Shown here: in pieces, positions 33,337 to 44,563 of the stretch
Layout: each line of letters starts with the position of its first letter
Numbering within the stretch: the first letter of the stretch is position 1
NCBI RefSeq assembly: GCF_030269485.1
Contig: NZ_BSTL01000002.1
Span: 297,671 to 361,670, forward strand
Direction of reading: 5' to 3'
DNA: 64,000 nt
Source: Actinoplanes sp. NBRC 103695
GTDB taxonomy: Bacteria > Actinomycetota > Actinomycetes > Mycobacteriales > Micromonosporaceae
Program-made: the position numbers and the translations under genes
The notes under the pieces: model-generated
The model's input: the letters and a program-made list of their open reading frames with translations, nothing else
Told to the model about the DNA's origin: nothing
The model's database searches: none

Positions 33337-34215
33337 TCAGAGCGTCGCGGCGGCGGGCTCGGCGATGCAGGCCGTGCCGATGCGGCGAAAGCCGACCTTG
33401 GAGTACAGGCGGGCGATGTCGTCGTCGCCCGCCGACAGGAAGACCAGTTCCGCGCCGTTCTGCAGGGCGTGCCGGGCCAGGCTCGCGGTGAGCTGGGAGG
33501 CGTATCCGCGGCGGCGGGCGGCCGGCAGCGTCACCACGCCGGCGATCTCCGCCACGTCGCCGACCCGCTGGGCGATGCCGCTGGCCAGGATGCCCTCGGC
33601 GGGCGACTCGACCACCCCGCCGGTGAAGCGCCCGCTGCTGTAGCGCGCCCGCTGCTCCTCCACCGCCTCGTCGCTGAGCGCCGGCATCGCGTCGCGTTCG
33701 CGTGGACCGGCCGGCTCGATGGTGGTGGTCAGCGTCGTCGCGAGAGCCTCGGCGCCGGTCGGCGACGCCGCGCCGAAGCCGAGCTGACCGACCGCGCGGG
33801 TGGCGTTGAGGTCGGCCGGGAAGTCCGGTCCGCCGGGGTCGAGGAAGCGGATCTCCGCCCCGCCGGGCAGCGGCAGGTCCGGCACCAGGGCCGCCCGTTC
33901 CAGCACCATGAGCGGCGCGAGCAGCACGTCCAGTCCGGCCGAGCGGGCGACGGCGAGGAGGTCGGGCGTGGTCTCGTGGACCCACTCGAAGCTCTCCGGC
34001 GCGCCCAGCTCTCGTTGCCGGCGGCGTACCGCAGTAACATCAGCGGCAGACGGCGTGTCCGTCCCCAACCGGGGCCGGGCGTAGTAGGGCCACCCGACGC
34101 CCTGACGGACGAAAAGCACGAAACCCCCGATGTCCTCCGCCACCGCGGCGTCACGGGGCACGGCGTCGTAGAAACGTTCGAGCCGGACGAAGACGTCAGA
34201 GTCAGGTTGCGCCAC
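33337..34215 (-). CDS. GNAT-family N-acetyltransferase
   Basis: The 292-residue protein has a divergent N-terminal half and a C-terminal GNAT fold (about 200-285). The acetyl-CoA pyrophosphate loop is RRRGYA in AGVVTLPAARRRGYASQLTA, followed by the helix LARHALQNGAELVFLSA and the terminal strand ARLYSKVGFRRIG. Substrate is unknown. GTG 34215 is the start. It is divergent from gltB over a gap containing a 26-bp-spaced direct repeat. Confidence 0.88.
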   Translation of the reverse strand: MAQPDSDVFVRLERFYDAVPRDAAVAEDIGGFVLFVRQGVGWPYYARPRLGTDTPSAADVTAVRRRQRELGAPESFEWVHETTPDLLAVARSAGLDVLLAPLMVLERAALVPDLPLPGGAEIRFLDPGGPDFPADLNATRAVGQLGFGAASPTGAEALATTLTTTIEPAGPRERDAMPALSDEAVEEQRARYSSGRFTGGVVESPAEGILASGIAQRVGDVAEIAGVVTLPAARRRGYASQLTASLARHALQNGAELVFLSAGDDDIARLYSKVGFRRIGTACIAEPAAATL

Positions 34216-34217
34216 TG

Positions 34218-34320
34218 CGCGAGACTATCCAATCACCAGGTGTCGCGAGACTACCCGCAACCAGGTCGTGAGTGTGATCCATCAGCACCTGGCGGAGATC
34301 GCGGGGACCTAACGTAGTAT
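34218..34320. promoter_or_regulatory. Direct repeats and putative gltB promoter
   Basis: CGCGAGACTA occurs at 34218-34227 and 34244-34253, each followed within about 15 bp by CCAGGT, giving a 26-bp period. A TANNNT element TAGTAT lies at 34315-34320, suitable as a gltB -10, although no good -35 is seen. The repeats may be a nitrogen-control or local regulator site. Confidence 0.45.
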
Positions 34321-34386
34321 CGAGAGACTTTGCAGGGCCGACGTCGTCCCGACCTTGAATTGAAATGAGTGACGACAGGAGGCCCG

Positions 34387-37300
34387 GTGGCTCTTCCGCA
34401 CCCCCAGGGGCTTTACGACCCGCAGCAGGAACGCGACTCGTGTGGTGTGGCCTTCGTGGCTGACCTGCATGGACGCCGTTCCCACGAGGTGGTTGCCCAG
34501 GGCTTGTCGGCGTTGATCCGCCTCGACCACCGTGGCGCTCGCGGCGCCGAGTACAACACCGGCGACGGCGCCGGCATCATGATCCAGGTTCCGGACGCGC
34601 TCTACCGCGACATCGTCGACGTGGAGCTGCCGCCGGCCGGGTCGTATGCCACGGGTCTGGCCTTCCTGCCGAACGACCCGGGCGAGCGGAAACGCGCCGT
34701 CAAGATCTTCGAGAAGTACGCCCTGGTCGAGGGCGGCGACGTGCTCGGCTGGCGTGACCTCCCGGTACGACCGGACGGCCTGGGCGCCACGGCCGAGGAC
34801 GCGCGGCCGTACATCATGCAGGTCTTCCTCGCCGCGCACCGGCTGACCGACACGCCCGAGGGGCGCTCCGGCGACCGGCTGAGCGGACTGGACCTGGACC
34901 GGGTGGCGTACACCATCCGCAAGCAGGCCGAGCGGGAGACCTCGCAGCGCCGGATCGCCGCGTACTTCCCGTCGCTGTCGTCGCGGACCATCACGTACAA
35001 GGGCATGTTGACGCCGGACCAGCTGCCGGAGTTCTTCGCCGACCTGACCGACCCGCGGGCGCAGAGCGCGATCGCGCTGGTCCACTCGCGGTTCTCGACG
35101 AACACGTTCCCGTCCTGGCCGCTGGCCCACCCGTACCGGTTCATCGCGCACAACGGCGAGATCAACACGATCCGCGGCAACCGGAACTGGATGCAGGCCC
35201 GGGAGGCGCTGCTCCGGTCGGACGTGCTGCCCGGCAACATCAAGCGGCTGTTCCCGATCGTCACACCGGAGGCGTCCGACTCGGCCGGCTTCGACGAGGT
35301 GCTGGAACTGCTGCACCTGGCGGGGCGCAGCCTGCCGCACGCGGTCCTGATGATGATCCCGGAGGCCTGGGAGAACGACCCGGGCATGGAGCCGAAACGG
35401 CGCGCGTTCTACCGCTTCCACGCCAGCATGATGGAGCCGTGGGACGGCCCGGCCAGCGTGGCGTTCACCGACGGCACGATCATCGGCGCCGTGCTGGACC
35501 GCAACGGCCTGCGCCCGGGCCGCTGGTGGCACACCACCGACGGGCTGGTCGTGCTCGGCTCGGAGGCCGGTGTGCTGGACATCGACCCGGCCGCGGTGGT
35601 GGCCAAGGGCCGGCTGCAGCCGGGCAAGATGTTCCTGGTCGACACCGCCGCCGGTCGGATCGTGCACGACGACGAGATCAAGGCGGAGCTGGCCGCGGCG
35701 GAGCCGTACGAGGACTGGCTGCACGCGGGTCTGATCAAGCTGGAGGATCTGCCGCGCCGCGAGCACGTGATCTACACGCACGACTCGGTCACCCGGCGCC
35801 AGCAGGTGTTCGGCTACACCGAGGAGGAGCTGAAGATCCTGGTGGCGCCGATGGCCCGGCTGGGCGCGGAGCCGCTCGGTTCGATGGGTACGGACACCCC
35901 GATCTCGCCGCTGTCCCAGCGCCCGCGGTTGCTGTTCGACTACTTCCACCAGCTGTTCGCCCAGGTCACCAACCCGCCGCTGGACGCGATCCGGGAGGAG
36001 CTGGTGACCAGCCTGGGTTCGACGATCGGGCCGGAGGGCAACCTGCTGGCCCCGGGACCGGCGAACTGCCGGCAGATCGTCATGTCGTACCCGATCATCG
36101 ACAACGACGAGCTGGCCAAGCTGCTGTCCATCGACGAGGACGGCGACCTGCCCGGGTTCAAGGCGGTCCGGGTGTCCGGGCTCTACCCGCTGCGCGAGGG
36201 GGCGGCCGGCATCAAGGCGCGGCTGACCCAGATCTGCCGGCACGTCTCGGAGGCGATCGAGGACGGCGTACGCATCCTCGTGCTCTCCGACCGCGACGCA
36301 AACGCCGACCTGGCCCCGATCCCGTCGCTGTTGCTCACCGCGGCCGTGCACCAGCATCTGGTCCGCGAGCAGACCCGCACCCAGGTGGCGCTGGTCGTCG
36401 AGTCCGGCGACTGCCGCGAGGTGCATCACGCGGCGGTGCTGATCGGCTACGGCGCCGCCGCGGTGAACCCGTACCTGGCGTTCGAGACGGTGGACGATCT
36501 GATCGCCACCGGGCCGCTGGCCGGGATGGATTCGCGGAACGCGGTTCGCAACTACGTGAAGGCGCTCGGCAAGGGCGTCCTCAAGATCATGTCCAAGATG
36601 GGCATCTCGACCGTGTCCTCGTACTGCGGTGCTCAGGTCTTCGAGGCCGTCGGGCTGGACAACAAGGTGCTGCAGCGCTACTTCGCCGGCACGTCGGGGC
36701 GGATCGGCGGCTCGGGGCTGGCCGAGATCCACGCCGAGGTCAAGGCGCGGCACGACAAGGCGTACCCGAAGAACCAGGCCGAGCGCACCCACCGCCGTCT
36801 CGAGGTCGGCGGCGAATATCAATGGCGTCGCGAGGGCGAGCTGCACCTCTTCAACCCGGAGACGGTGTTCCTGCTGCAGCACGCAACGCGGAGCAAGCAG
36901 TACGACGTCTTCCGCAGATATACCGAAAAAGTGGACGGACTGGCGGCTGAGGCGGGTTCCCTGAGAGGACTTTTCGCCTTCAAGAAGAGGACGTCCATCC
37001 CTCTGGACGAGGTCGAGCCGGCCACCGAGATCGTCAAACGGTTCGCCACCGGCGCGATGAGCTACGGCTCGATCTCCGCCGAGTCGCACGAGACCTTGGC
37101 CATCGCGATGAACCGGCTGGGCGGCAAGTCCAACACCGGCGAGGGCGGCGAGGACGTCGACCGGCTGTACGACCCGGCGCGGCGCTCCAGCGTCAAGCAG
37201 ATCGCGTCCGGCCGCTTCGGCGTCACCAGCGAGTACCTGGTGAACGCCGACGACCTGCAGATCAAGATGGCGCAGGGCGCGAAGCCGGGCGAGGGCGGTC

Positions 37301-38943
37301 AGCTGCCGGGCAACAAGGTGTGGCCGTGGATCGCGAAGACCCGGCACGCCACGCCGGGCGTCGGCCTGATCTCGCCTCCGCCGCACCACGACATCTACTC
37401 CATCGAGGACCTGGCACAGCTGGTCCACGACCTGAAAATGGTCAACCCCGCGGCGCGCGTACACGTGAAGCTCGTCAGTGAGATCGGGGTCGGCACCGTC
37501 GCCGCCGGCGTGGCCAAGCTCAAGGCCGACGTCATCCTGATCTCCGGGCACGACGGCGGCACCGGCGCGTCGCCGCTCAACTCGCTCAAGCACGCCGGCT
37601 CGCCGTGGGAACTGGGCCTGGCCGAGGCGCAGCAGACGCTGCTGCTCAACAAGCTGCGCGACCGGGTCACCGTGCAGGTCGACGGTCAGCTCAAGACCGG
37701 CCGCGACGTGGTGATCGCCGCGCTGCTCGGCGCGGAGGAGTTCGGCTTCGCCACCGCACCGCTGATCGTCAGCGGCTGCATCATGATGCGGGTCTGCCAC
37801 CTGGACACCTGCCCGGTCGGCATCGCCACGCAGAATCCGGTGTTGCGCGAGCGGTTCACCGGCAAGCCGGAGTTCGTCGAGAACTTCTTCATGTTCATCG
37901 CCGAGGAGGTCCGGGAATACCTCGCCGAGTTGGGCTTCCGCACCATCGACGAGGCGATCGGGCACGCCGAGACACTCGACGTGGTGCCGGCGCTGAACCA
38001 CTGGAAGGCGAAGGGCCTGGACCTGTCGCCGATCCTGTTCGTGCCGGAACTGCCCGAGGGCGCGGCCCGGCGGGGGATCGTCCCGCAGGACCACGGCCTG
38101 GAGAAGGCGCTGGACAACAAGCTGATCGAGCTGGCCACGCCGGCCCTGACCGAGGGCACCGAGGTGCGCGCCGAGCTCGACGTGCGCAACGACCAGCGCA
38201 GCGTCGGCGCGATGCTCGGCGGCGAGGTCACCCGGCGGTACGGCGGCACCGGCCTGCCCGACGACACCGTCCACTTCACCCTGCGCGGCACCGGCGGCCA
38301 GTCGTTCGGCGCGTTCCTGCCGCGCGGCGTGACGCTGCGGCTGATCGGCGACACCAACGACTACGTCGCCAAGGGTCTGTCCGGCGGCCGGGTGATCGTG
38401 CGGCCGGACGAGCAGGCGCCGTTCCTGGCCGAGGCGGAGAAACACATCATCGCGGGCAACACCATCCTGTACGGCGCGACCAGCGGTGAGCTGTTCCTCC
38501 GTGGCCGGGCGGGCGAGCGTTTCGCGGTGCGCAACTCCGGCGCCGCCGCGGTCGTCGAGGGTGTCGGCGACCACTGCTGCGAGTACATGACCGGCGGCAC
38601 GGTGGTGGTGCTCGGCCCGACCGGGCGCAACTTCGCGGCCGGGATGAGCGGCGGCACCGCGTTCGTGCTCGGCCTGGACCCGAACCGGGTGAACCCGGAA
38701 CTGGTCGACCTGACCCCGCTCACCGACGAGGAGCAGGAGACGGTGCACACGCTGGTGCGCAAGCACCACGAGGAGACCCAGTCACTGGTGGCCGAGCGGC
38801 TGCTCGCCGACTGGCCGGCCGCGGTGCGCGAGTTCACCGCGGTGGTGCCGCGCGACTACAAGCGCGTGATGGAACTGATCAGGACCGCCGAGGCTGCCGG
38901 TCGCAACGTCGACGAGGCTGTCATGGGGGTCAAGAGTGCCTGA
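34387..38943 (+). CDS. gltB: Glutamate synthase (NADPH) large subunit
   Basis: GltB makes glutamate from glutamine and 2-oxoglutarate. The 1518-residue protein has an N-terminal glutaminase domain whose nucleophile is C19 (ERDSCGVAF), exposed by propeptide removal. The central and FMN-binding synthase domains ([19 protein letters not shown]), the 3Fe-4S cysteines ([19 protein letters not shown]) and the C-terminal beta-helix ([20 protein letters not shown]) are all intact. GTG 34387 follows AGGAGG; GTG 34369 is a longer option. It overlaps gltD by 8 bp. Confidence 0.97.
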   Translation: MALPHPQGLYDPQQERDSCGVAFVADLHGRRSHEVVAQGLSALIRLDHRGARGAEYNTGDGAGIMIQVPDALYRDIVDVELPPAGSYATGLAFLPNDPGERKRAVKIFEKYALVEGGDVLGWRDLPVRPDGLGATAEDARPYIMQVFLAAHRLTDTPEGRSGDRLSGLDLDRVAYTIRKQAERETSQRRIAAYFPSLSSRTITYKGMLTPDQLPEFFADLTDPRAQSAIALVHSRFSTNTFPSWPLAHPYRFIAHNGEINTIRGNRNWMQAREALLRSDVLPGNIKRLFPIVTPEASDSAGFDEVLELLHLAGRSLPHAVLMMIPEAWENDPGMEPKRRAFYRFHASMMEPWDGPASVAFTDGTIIGAVLDRNGLRPGRWWHTTDGLVVLGSEAGVLDIDPAAVVAKGRLQPGKMFLVDTAAGRIVHDDEIKAELAAAEPYEDWLHAGLIKLEDLPRREHVIYTHDSVTRRQQVFGYTEEELKILVAPMARLGAEPLGSMGTDTPISPLSQRPRLLFDYFHQLFAQVTNPPLDAIREELVTSLGSTIGPEGNLLAPGPANCRQIVMSYPIIDNDELAKLLSIDEDGDLPGFKAVRVSGLYPLREGAAGIKARLTQICRHVSEAIEDGVRILVLSDRDANADLAPIPSLLLTAAVHQHLVREQTRTQVALVVESGDCREVHHAAVLIGYGAAAVNPYLAFETVDDLIATGPLAGMDSRNAVRNYVKALGKGVLKIMSKMGISTVSSYCGAQVFEAVGLDNKVLQRYFAGTSGRIGGSGLAEIHAEVKARHDKAYPKNQAERTHRRLEVGGEYQWRREGELHLFNPETVFLLQHATRSKQYDVFRRYTEKVDGLAAEAGSLRGLFAFKKRTSIPLDEVEPATEIVKRFATGAMSYGSISAESHETLAIAMNRLGGKSNTGEGGEDVDRLYDPARRSSVKQIASGRFGVTSEYLVNADDLQIKMAQGAKPGEGGQLPGNKVWPWIAKTRHATPGVGLISPPPHHDIYSIEDLAQLVHDLKMVNPAARVHVKLVSEIGVGTVAAGVAKLKADVILISGHDGGTGASPLNSLKHAGSPWELGLAEAQQTLLLNKLRDRVTVQVDGQLKTGRDVVIAALLGAEEFGFATAPLIVSGCIMMRVCHLDTCPVGIATQNPVLRERFTGKPEFVENFFMFIAEEVREYLAELGFRTIDEAIGHAETLDVVPALNHWKAKGLDLSPILFVPELPEGAARRGIVPQDHGLEKALDNKLIELATPALTEGTEVRAELDVRNDQRSVGAMLGGEVTRRYGGTGLPDDTVHFTLRGTGGQSFGAFLPRGVTLRLIGDTNDYVAKGLSGGRVIVRPDEQAPFLAEAEKHIIAGNTILYGATSGELFLRGRAGERFAVRNSGAAAVVEGVGDHCCEYMTGGTVVVLGPTGRNFAAGMSGGTAFVLGLDPNRVNPELVDLTPLTDEEQETVHTLVRKHHEETQSLVAERLLADWPAAVREFTAVVPRDYKRVMELIRTAEAAGRNVDEAVMGVKSA

Positions 38944-40426
38944 TCCGATGGGGTTTCTGCGGTACGAGCGGCAGCTCCCGAAGCGCCGGCCCGTATCGGT
39001 GCGAATCCAGGACTTCCGTGAGGTCTACCCGCCCGCGGGCGAGGAGCTGATCCGCGACCAGGCCACCCGGTGCATGGACTGCGGCATCCCGTTCTGTCAC
39101 GACGGCTGCCCGCTCGGCAACCGGATCCCGGACTGGAACGACCTGGTGCGTACCGGGGCGTGGCAGGCGGCGTCCGAGTCGTTGCACGCCACCAACAACT
39201 TCCCGGAGTTCACCGGGCGGCTGTGCCCGGCGCCGTGCGAGGAGGCCTGCGTCCTGGGCATCGGCGACGACCCGGTGACCATCAAGCAGGTCGAGGTGGA
39301 GATCGCCAACCACGCCTTCGATCTCGGGTACGTACGCCCGCAGCCCGCCCCGGCGCAGTCCGGCAAGCGGGTCGCCGTGGTCGGCTCCGGTCCCGCCGGG
39401 CTGGCCGCCGCACAGCAGCTGGCCCGGGCCGGGCACGCGGTCACCGTCTACGAGCGGGACGACCGGATCGGCGGCCTGCTCCGCTACGGCATCCCGGACT
39501 TCAAGATCGAGAAGGTGCACATCGAACGCCGGATGGCCCAGATGGTGGCCGAGGGCGTCGAGTTCCGTACCTCGATCAACGTCGGGGTGGACGTGACGGC
39601 GGACGACCTCCGGGACCGTTACGACGCCGTGCTGCTGGCCTGCGGCGCGCTGGCCGGCCGGGACGCCACCGACACTCCGGGGCGCTCGCTCAACGGCGTA
39701 CACCTGGCGATGGAGCACCTGGTGCCGGCCAATCGGGTCGTCGCGGGCCTGCAGGAGAGCGCCCCGATCGACGCCGCGGGCAAGCATGTGGTGATCATCG
39801 GCGGCGGCGACACCGGCGCGGACTGCCTGGGTGTGGCCCACCGGCAGGGCGCGGCGTCGGTGACGCAGCTGGACCAGTACCCTCTGCCGCCGGAGGTCCG
39901 CGCCGGTGAGCTGCACCCGTGGCCGACCTGGCCGACCATCCTGCGCAACTACCCCGCGCACGAGGAGGGCGGCGACCGGGTGTTCGGCGTCGCCGTGCAG
40001 GAGTTCGTCGGCGACGGTGAGGGGGACGGTCAGGGCAACGTCCGGGCGATCCGGCTGGCTGACGTGGTCGTGGAGCGCATCGACGGCAGGCGCACGGTCA
40101 CCGTCGTTCCGGGTTCGGAGCGCGAGTTGCGCGCCGACCTGGTCCTTCTCGCGATCGGGTTCGAGGGTACGGAGCAGCAGCCGCTCCTGGCGCAGTTCGG
40201 CGTGACCCGCACCGCCCGCGGCATCGTGGACGCCCGCCCGGACTGGCAGACCGATGTGGACGACGTTTTCGTGGCCGGCGACATGCACCGCGGCGCCTCG
40301 CTGATCGTCTGGGCGATCGCCGAGGGCCGGGCGGCCGCCGCCGCGATCCACCGTCACCTGGGCGCGTTCGGCGAGCTGCCGGCGCCCGTCCATCCTGGAT
40401 CATTGCCGCTCACCGCCGCGCGGTGA
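38936..40426 (+). CDS. gltD: Glutamate synthase (NADPH) small subunit
   Basis: GltD passes electrons from NADPH via FAD and 4Fe-4S clusters to GltB. The 496-residue protein has N-terminal cluster cysteines ([13 protein letters not shown] and [12 protein letters not shown]), an FAD Rossmann motif [18 protein letters not shown], an NADPH motif [15 protein letters not shown] and the C-terminal FAD segment [22 protein letters not shown] 38936 lies inside the end of gltB. Full length; identification firm. Confidence 0.97.
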   Translation: MPDPMGFLRYERQLPKRRPVSVRIQDFREVYPPAGEELIRDQATRCMDCGIPFCHDGCPLGNRIPDWNDLVRTGAWQAASESLHATNNFPEFTGRLCPAPCEEACVLGIGDDPVTIKQVEVEIANHAFDLGYVRPQPAPAQSGKRVAVVGSGPAGLAAAQQLARAGHAVTVYERDDRIGGLLRYGIPDFKIEKVHIERRMAQMVAEGVEFRTSINVGVDVTADDLRDRYDAVLLACGALAGRDATDTPGRSLNGVHLAMEHLVPANRVVAGLQESAPIDAAGKHVVIIGGGDTGADCLGVAHRQGAASVTQLDQYPLPPEVRAGELHPWPTWPTILRNYPAHEEGGDRVFGVAVQEFVGDGEGDGQGNVRAIRLADVVVERIDGRRTVTVVPGSERELRADLVLLAIGFEGTEQQPLLAQFGVTRTARGIVDARPDWQTDVDDVFVAGDMHRGASLIVWAIAEGRAAAAAIHRHLGAFGELPAPVHPGSLPLTAAR

Positions 40427-40449
40427 CACCATAGGCGTCACCCGATGCG

Positions 40450-43400
40450 ATGCCTGTGGGGTGGCCCTTGATCGATTACACGGTTCCCGTGCGGCGTGCC
40501 CGCGACGGGGTTCGTGCGTGGGTCAGATCGGCGGGCGCCGGGCTGCGCCGGGCGTCGCCGTACGGCATCGTGGCCTTCCTCGCCGCCGCGGCGGTGGCGC
40601 CGGTCGCCGGTGCCGCGTTCGGCGTTTCCAACGAGATGAGCGCCGCCCTGGGCCAGCTCGGCGGGATGGGCAGCAACTACCTGTCCGACGCGCTGTCCAC
40701 CACGGCCGAGCGGCTGCGCGGCGACGCGTCCACCGAGGAGCTGCGCGACGCCCTCGCGTCCGAGCTGATCACCCGGCTGGAGGCGGGGGACACCGGGCTG
40801 CGCGACGAGATCGCGTCGGTGCTGCGCGCGATCGACGCGGTCGAGGTGGCGTTGCGGGCCGCCGACGACGGCATGCGCAGCGAGCTGATCAGCGCGTTCG
40901 GCTCGCTCGGCGAGGACGTCGGCCGCCTGCACCTGCTGGCCGAGGACGCCGCGCGGGCACTGGCCCGGATCGGCGTCGAGCAGCGCCAGCAGACCGAGCT
41001 GTTACGGCAGAATCTGGTCGCGGCTCACCAGATCATGCAGGAGGTGCGCGGGCGCCGCCCGGTTTTCACCAAGAGTGTGGCGACGGGAGAGGACCCGGGA
41101 GGTCCCGCTCCCTATCCGGGCATGGCGAGTTTCGACGCGCTGGACGCCCGCTACTTCCGGGGCCGGGAGGCCCTGGTCGCCGAACTGCTCGGGCGGCTGA
41201 GCGAGCAGGCCGTCGGCGGGCCGCCGCTGGTCGTCGTCGGTGTGTCCGGCGCGGGCAAGTCGTCGCTGCTCAAGGCCGGTGTGCTTCCCGCGATGGCGAT
41301 GGACCTGCCCTGGGTGATCATGACACCGGGCGCGTCGCCGCTGGCCGAGCTGGCCGGCCGCCTGGCGTCCCTCGGCGACGCTCGCAAGATCATCCTGGTC
41401 GACCAGTTCGAGGAGCTCTTCACCCAGTGCGCCGACCCGGCCGAGCGGCTGGCCTTCGCCGCCGCCCTCGCCGACTGCGCACCCGATCTGCTGATCATCG
41501 CGGTCCGGGCCGACTTCTATCCACAGTGCACGGAAATTCCGCCGCTCGCCGGGATGCTCGGTGAAGGGCAGGTCGTGGTCGGGCCGCTGGGCGAGGAGGA
41601 CCTGCGCCGCGCCATCCGCGAACCGGCCGCGATCGCCGGCTACCGGCTGGAGCCCGGCCTCGAGGACCTGCTGCTCGCCGACCTGGGCACTGTGGACAGC
41701 GGGGGCGCGCTCCCGTTGCTGGCACACGCGTTGCGGGCCACCTGGGACCGGCGCGAGGGCGACACGATGACCGTCGCCGCGTACCGCTCGACCGGTGGCA
41801 TCCGGCGCGCCGTCGCGGAGTCCGCCGAGCGCATCTACCTCGACCTGGACGACGCCGGCCGGACCGCGCTGCGCCGGGCCGTGCTGAGCCTGGTGACCAT
41901 TGTGGACGACCTTCCGGTGCGCCACCGCGCCACGCTCGCCGAGACCGACCTGGACGTGCTCCGTCCGATGGTCGAGGCGCGCCTGGTGACGGTGGGAGAG
42001 GACACCGTCGAGGTCAGCCACGAGGCGTTGCTCACCGGCTGGCCCCGGCTGGCCGGCTGGCTCGTCGAGGAGCGCCAGGCCATCCTGCTGCGCCAGCGCC
42101 TCGCCCTGGCCACCGAGGACTGGCTGGCCGCCGGGGAGGACCCGGACGCGGTCTACCGCGGCGCGCGGCTGGACGCGGCCCGCGAGTGGGCGGCCGGCCG
42201 GGCGGAACTGCCCGAGGCGCAGCGGCGGTTCCTGGCGGCGGGCACGTCGGTCGCCCGGCGGACCACCAGCCGTCTCCGCCGTACGGTCGCCGGCCTGGCC
42301 GTGCTCCTGCTGCTCGCGGTCGCGGGAGGCGTGGCGGCGCTGGTCGCCCGCAACGACGCCGAGGACAACCGGCTCGAGGCGCGATCCCGGCAACTCGCCG
42401 CCGAGGCGCGCACCGCCATCTCGCTCAACGACTACGAGGCGATGACGAAGGCGGTCGACGCCTGGGACGCGTCGCACACCAGCGAGGCACACAGCGCGCT
42501 GATCTCCACCCAGCAGACGCTCACGCTGGGCCGGCTCGGCACCCAGGAGGGTGCCCACCGGGTGGCGGTCAGCCCCGACGGCAGCCGGGTGGCCGTCGGA
42601 TACCTCGACGGGCGGATCCAGCTCTGGGACGCCCGCACCTTCCGTCAGCTCGGCCCCGAGCTGCGGCACCCGGGCGAGAAGCCGTTCCTGATCGGGCTGG
42701 GCTTCTCGCCGGACGGGCGCTACCTCGCCTCGTCGATGCTCGCCCTGACCGACGGGGTGGCGCTGTGGGACGTCGCCACCGGCCGCCTGCTGCGCACGCT
42801 GAAGGCCTTCGGCGCGACGGCCTGGCTGCCCGGCGCCGGGGGACTGCTGGCCGTCCGCACCGACGGGACGCCGGCCGGGCGGCTGCTGGGCACCTGGGAT
42901 CCGGCGACCGGCCGGCTGCTCGGCAGCACGGTCGTGAGCGTCACCGGTGTGCAGGCCCTGGCGGTCAGCCCGGACGGCAGCCACCTCGCGCTGGCCAGCC
43001 CGGACGGCGCGGAAGTCCTCCGCCGCCGGGACGGTCGCCAGGTGCTGCGTATGCCCGGCAAGTACATCGACCTGAAGTTCGCCCCGGACGGCACCCTGGT
43101 CAGCTACGACCTCGACACCTTCGAGCTGGCCTCGTGGGACGTCGCCGCCGGGCGAAAGCTCGGCGTGCTCAGCGAGCCGGACAACCCGCTCGGCGCCGGG
43201 CTGCTCGCGATCACCCCGGACGGGACCGTGCTGGCCCAGGGCCGCGAAGAGAGCGAGATCCAGCGGATCAAGGCCGACGGTGGCGGGCCGCGGCCGGACA
43301 TGAGCGAGTTCCGAGGCGTGGCCCCGTCACTGGCGCTCTCCGCGGACGGAAATCTGCTCGCCGCCGCCGGGACCGGGTCCCCGACCACGCTGTTCCGGCT

Positions 43401-44466
43401 CGGCGTCGACCGGCTGCACCACCCGCAGGTGGTGGGCTACCTCGCGTACGAGCCCGGCGGCCGCCACCTGGCCACCGGCTCCTCCGACCCGCGCATCCGG
43501 ATCTGGGACACCGAGACCAGCGACGTCACGTCGACCATCGAGCTGCCCGGCGCCACCGAGGGGCCGATCGGGCTGGCGTACGGCCCGGACCGCAGCATCG
43601 GCGCGACCCTCAGCGACGGGCGTGTGCTCGTGTACGGGCCCGACGGCCGGCTTCGGCACACCTTCCGCGCCGGAACCCACCGGGTCGCCAACAACCCCGC
43701 CTTCTCCCCGGACGGCACCCTGCTCGCGGTCACCGTCGAGGGCGACAGCTACGACCGCGACGTCCTCGAGACCAGCGCCTTCGACCGGGAACGCCGCCGC
43801 GAGCCCAAGGTGCTCGTCTGGGACCTGCGGACCGGCTCCCGCGTCGCCGGCCTCGACGCGACCGACCACCTGACGATGGACCTCGCCTTCACCCCCGACG
43901 GCCGGTACCTGATGGCGACCGCGAACAGCAGCGCGACGGGCGAGCCCCAGGACGCGGTCCAGACCGGTGCCGTGTGGCAGTGGCAGGTGGCCGGCTGGCG
44001 GCTGACCGGGAGCCGGTCGCTGCCGGTCGCCGAAGCCGCGAGCGACGGGCAGCTCAGCCCCGACGGCGGCACCTTCGCGGTCGCCACCCGGGCCGGGCAC
44101 GCGGCCCTCTTCCGCACCGCCGGCCTGGTGCCGGCCGGGACGATCGGACAGCACGACTACGAGGTCGACCGGGTCGCCTGGTCGCCCGACGGCCGGATCG
44201 TCGCCACCTCCAGCAACGACGAGGGCGACCCGATCCGGCTCTGGGACGCCGCCACCGGCCGGCGGATCGCCGAGGCCCGCGCCCAGGGCAACATCATCCA
44301 GCAGCTCGAATTCTCGCCGGACGGCCGGACCCTGGCGGCCGCCTCCGGCGACTGGACCGTGGCACTCTTCCACCTCGACCCGGACGACGCCGTACGGCGT
44401 CTGTGTGCCGTCATCCGGCCCACCGCCCAGGCGGAAGCGAGGGAGCTCCCCCGGCTGTGCCGATGA
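40450..44466 (+). CDS. STAND NTPase with C-terminal WD40 repeats (nSTAND1 type)
   Basis: The 1338-residue protein starts with an Arg-rich segment and a weak hydrophobic stretch (about 38-58). A long helical, probably coiled-coil region follows (about 60-205). The NTPase domain shows FRGREALVAELLGRL, Walker A GVSGAGKSS at 264-272, Walker B LVDQFEELF with D318 and the sensor-like VRADFY, matching the novel-STAND subclass. A helical arm precedes a clear transmembrane helix at 613-633. WD40 repeats fill about 700-1330 (SPDGSRVAVGYLDGRIQLWD-like units ending WD). STAND proteins are signal-dependent oligomerising switches in defence, development or stress. No dedicated effector domain is recognisable. 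The start could also be a TTG near 40470. It follows gltD by 23 bp. Confidence 0.88.
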   Translation: MPVGWPLIDYTVPVRRARDGVRAWVRSAGAGLRRASPYGIVAFLAAAAVAPVAGAAFGVSNEMSAALGQLGGMGSNYLSDALSTTAERLRGDASTEELRDALASELITRLEAGDTGLRDEIASVLRAIDAVEVALRAADDGMRSELISAFGSLGEDVGRLHLLAEDAARALARIGVEQRQQTELLRQNLVAAHQIMQEVRGRRPVFTKSVATGEDPGGPAPYPGMASFDALDARYFRGREALVAELLGRLSEQAVGGPPLVVVGVSGAGKSSLLKAGVLPAMAMDLPWVIMTPGASPLAELAGRLASLGDARKIILVDQFEELFTQCADPAERLAFAAALADCAPDLLIIAVRADFYPQCTEIPPLAGMLGEGQVVVGPLGEEDLRRAIREPAAIAGYRLEPGLEDLLLADLGTVDSGGALPLLAHALRATWDRREGDTMTVAAYRSTGGIRRAVAESAERIYLDLDDAGRTALRRAVLSLVTIVDDLPVRHRATLAETDLDVLRPMVEARLVTVGEDTVEVSHEALLTGWPRLAGWLVEERQAILLRQRLALATEDWLAAGEDPDAVYRGARLDAAREWAAGRAELPEAQRRFLAAGTSVARRTTSRLRRTVAGLAVLLLLAVAGGVAALVARNDAEDNRLEARSRQLAAEARTAISLNDYEAMTKAVDAWDASHTSEAHSALISTQQTLTLGRLGTQEGAHRVAVSPDGSRVAVGYLDGRIQLWDARTFRQLGPELRHPGEKPFLIGLGFSPDGRYLASSMLALTDGVALWDVATGRLLRTLKAFGATAWLPGAGGLLAVRTDGTPAGRLLGTWDPATGRLLGSTVVSVTGVQALAVSPDGSHLALASPDGAEVLRRRDGRQVLRMPGKYIDLKFAPDGTLVSYDLDTFELASWDVAAGRKLGVLSEPDNPLGAGLLAITPDGTVLAQGREESEIQRIKADGGGPRPDMSEFRGVAPSLALSADGNLLAAAGTGSPTTLFRLGVDRLHHPQVVGYLAYEPGGRHLATGSSDPRIRIWDTETSDVTSTIELPGATEGPIGLAYGPDRSIGATLSDGRVLVYGPDGRLRHTFRAGTHRVANNPAFSPDGTLLAVTVEGDSYDRDVLETSAFDRERRREPKVLVWDLRTGSRVAGLDATDHLTMDLAFTPDGRYLMATANSSATGEPQDAVQTGAVWQWQVAGWRLTGSRSLPVAEAASDGQLSPDGGTFAVATRAGHAALFRTAGLVPAGTIGQHDYEVDRVAWSPDGRIVATSSNDEGDPIRLWDAATGRRIAEARAQGNIIQQLEFSPDGRTLAAASGDWTVALFHLDPDDAVRRLCAVIRPTAQAEARELPRLCR

Positions 44467-44525
44467 CAACCCCGCCGGGGAGCTAAGCTCCTAACCGTTT
44501 GAGCACCAGCACCCCTTGGGACCGG

Positions 44526-44546
44526 GGGTCGGCGCGAGGCCGACCC
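44526..44546 (+). promoter_or_regulatory. Hairpin abutting the pyk ribosome site
   Basis: GGGTCGGC at 44526-44533 and GCCGACCC at 44539-44546 form a perfect 8-bp stem with loop GCGAG. It ends directly before the GGAGGAG ribosome site at 44547-44553. It could insulate or modulate translation initiation of pyk. Confidence 0.5.
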
Positions 44547-44563
44547 GGAGGAGAACGAGCCAG

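Noticed and set aside
30545..33985. 1146-residue minus-strand frame
   Set aside because: It is antisense to trpA, lgt and the monooxygenase, all with full motif sets. Its composition is Arg/Gly/His-rich and non-protein-like.
34309..38769. 1486-residue open frame antisense to gltB
   Set aside because: It lies opposite a complete, motif-rich gltB and reads as low-complexity His/Arg/Gln/Val sequence. Long antisense frames are expected in DNA with G/C-rich third positions.
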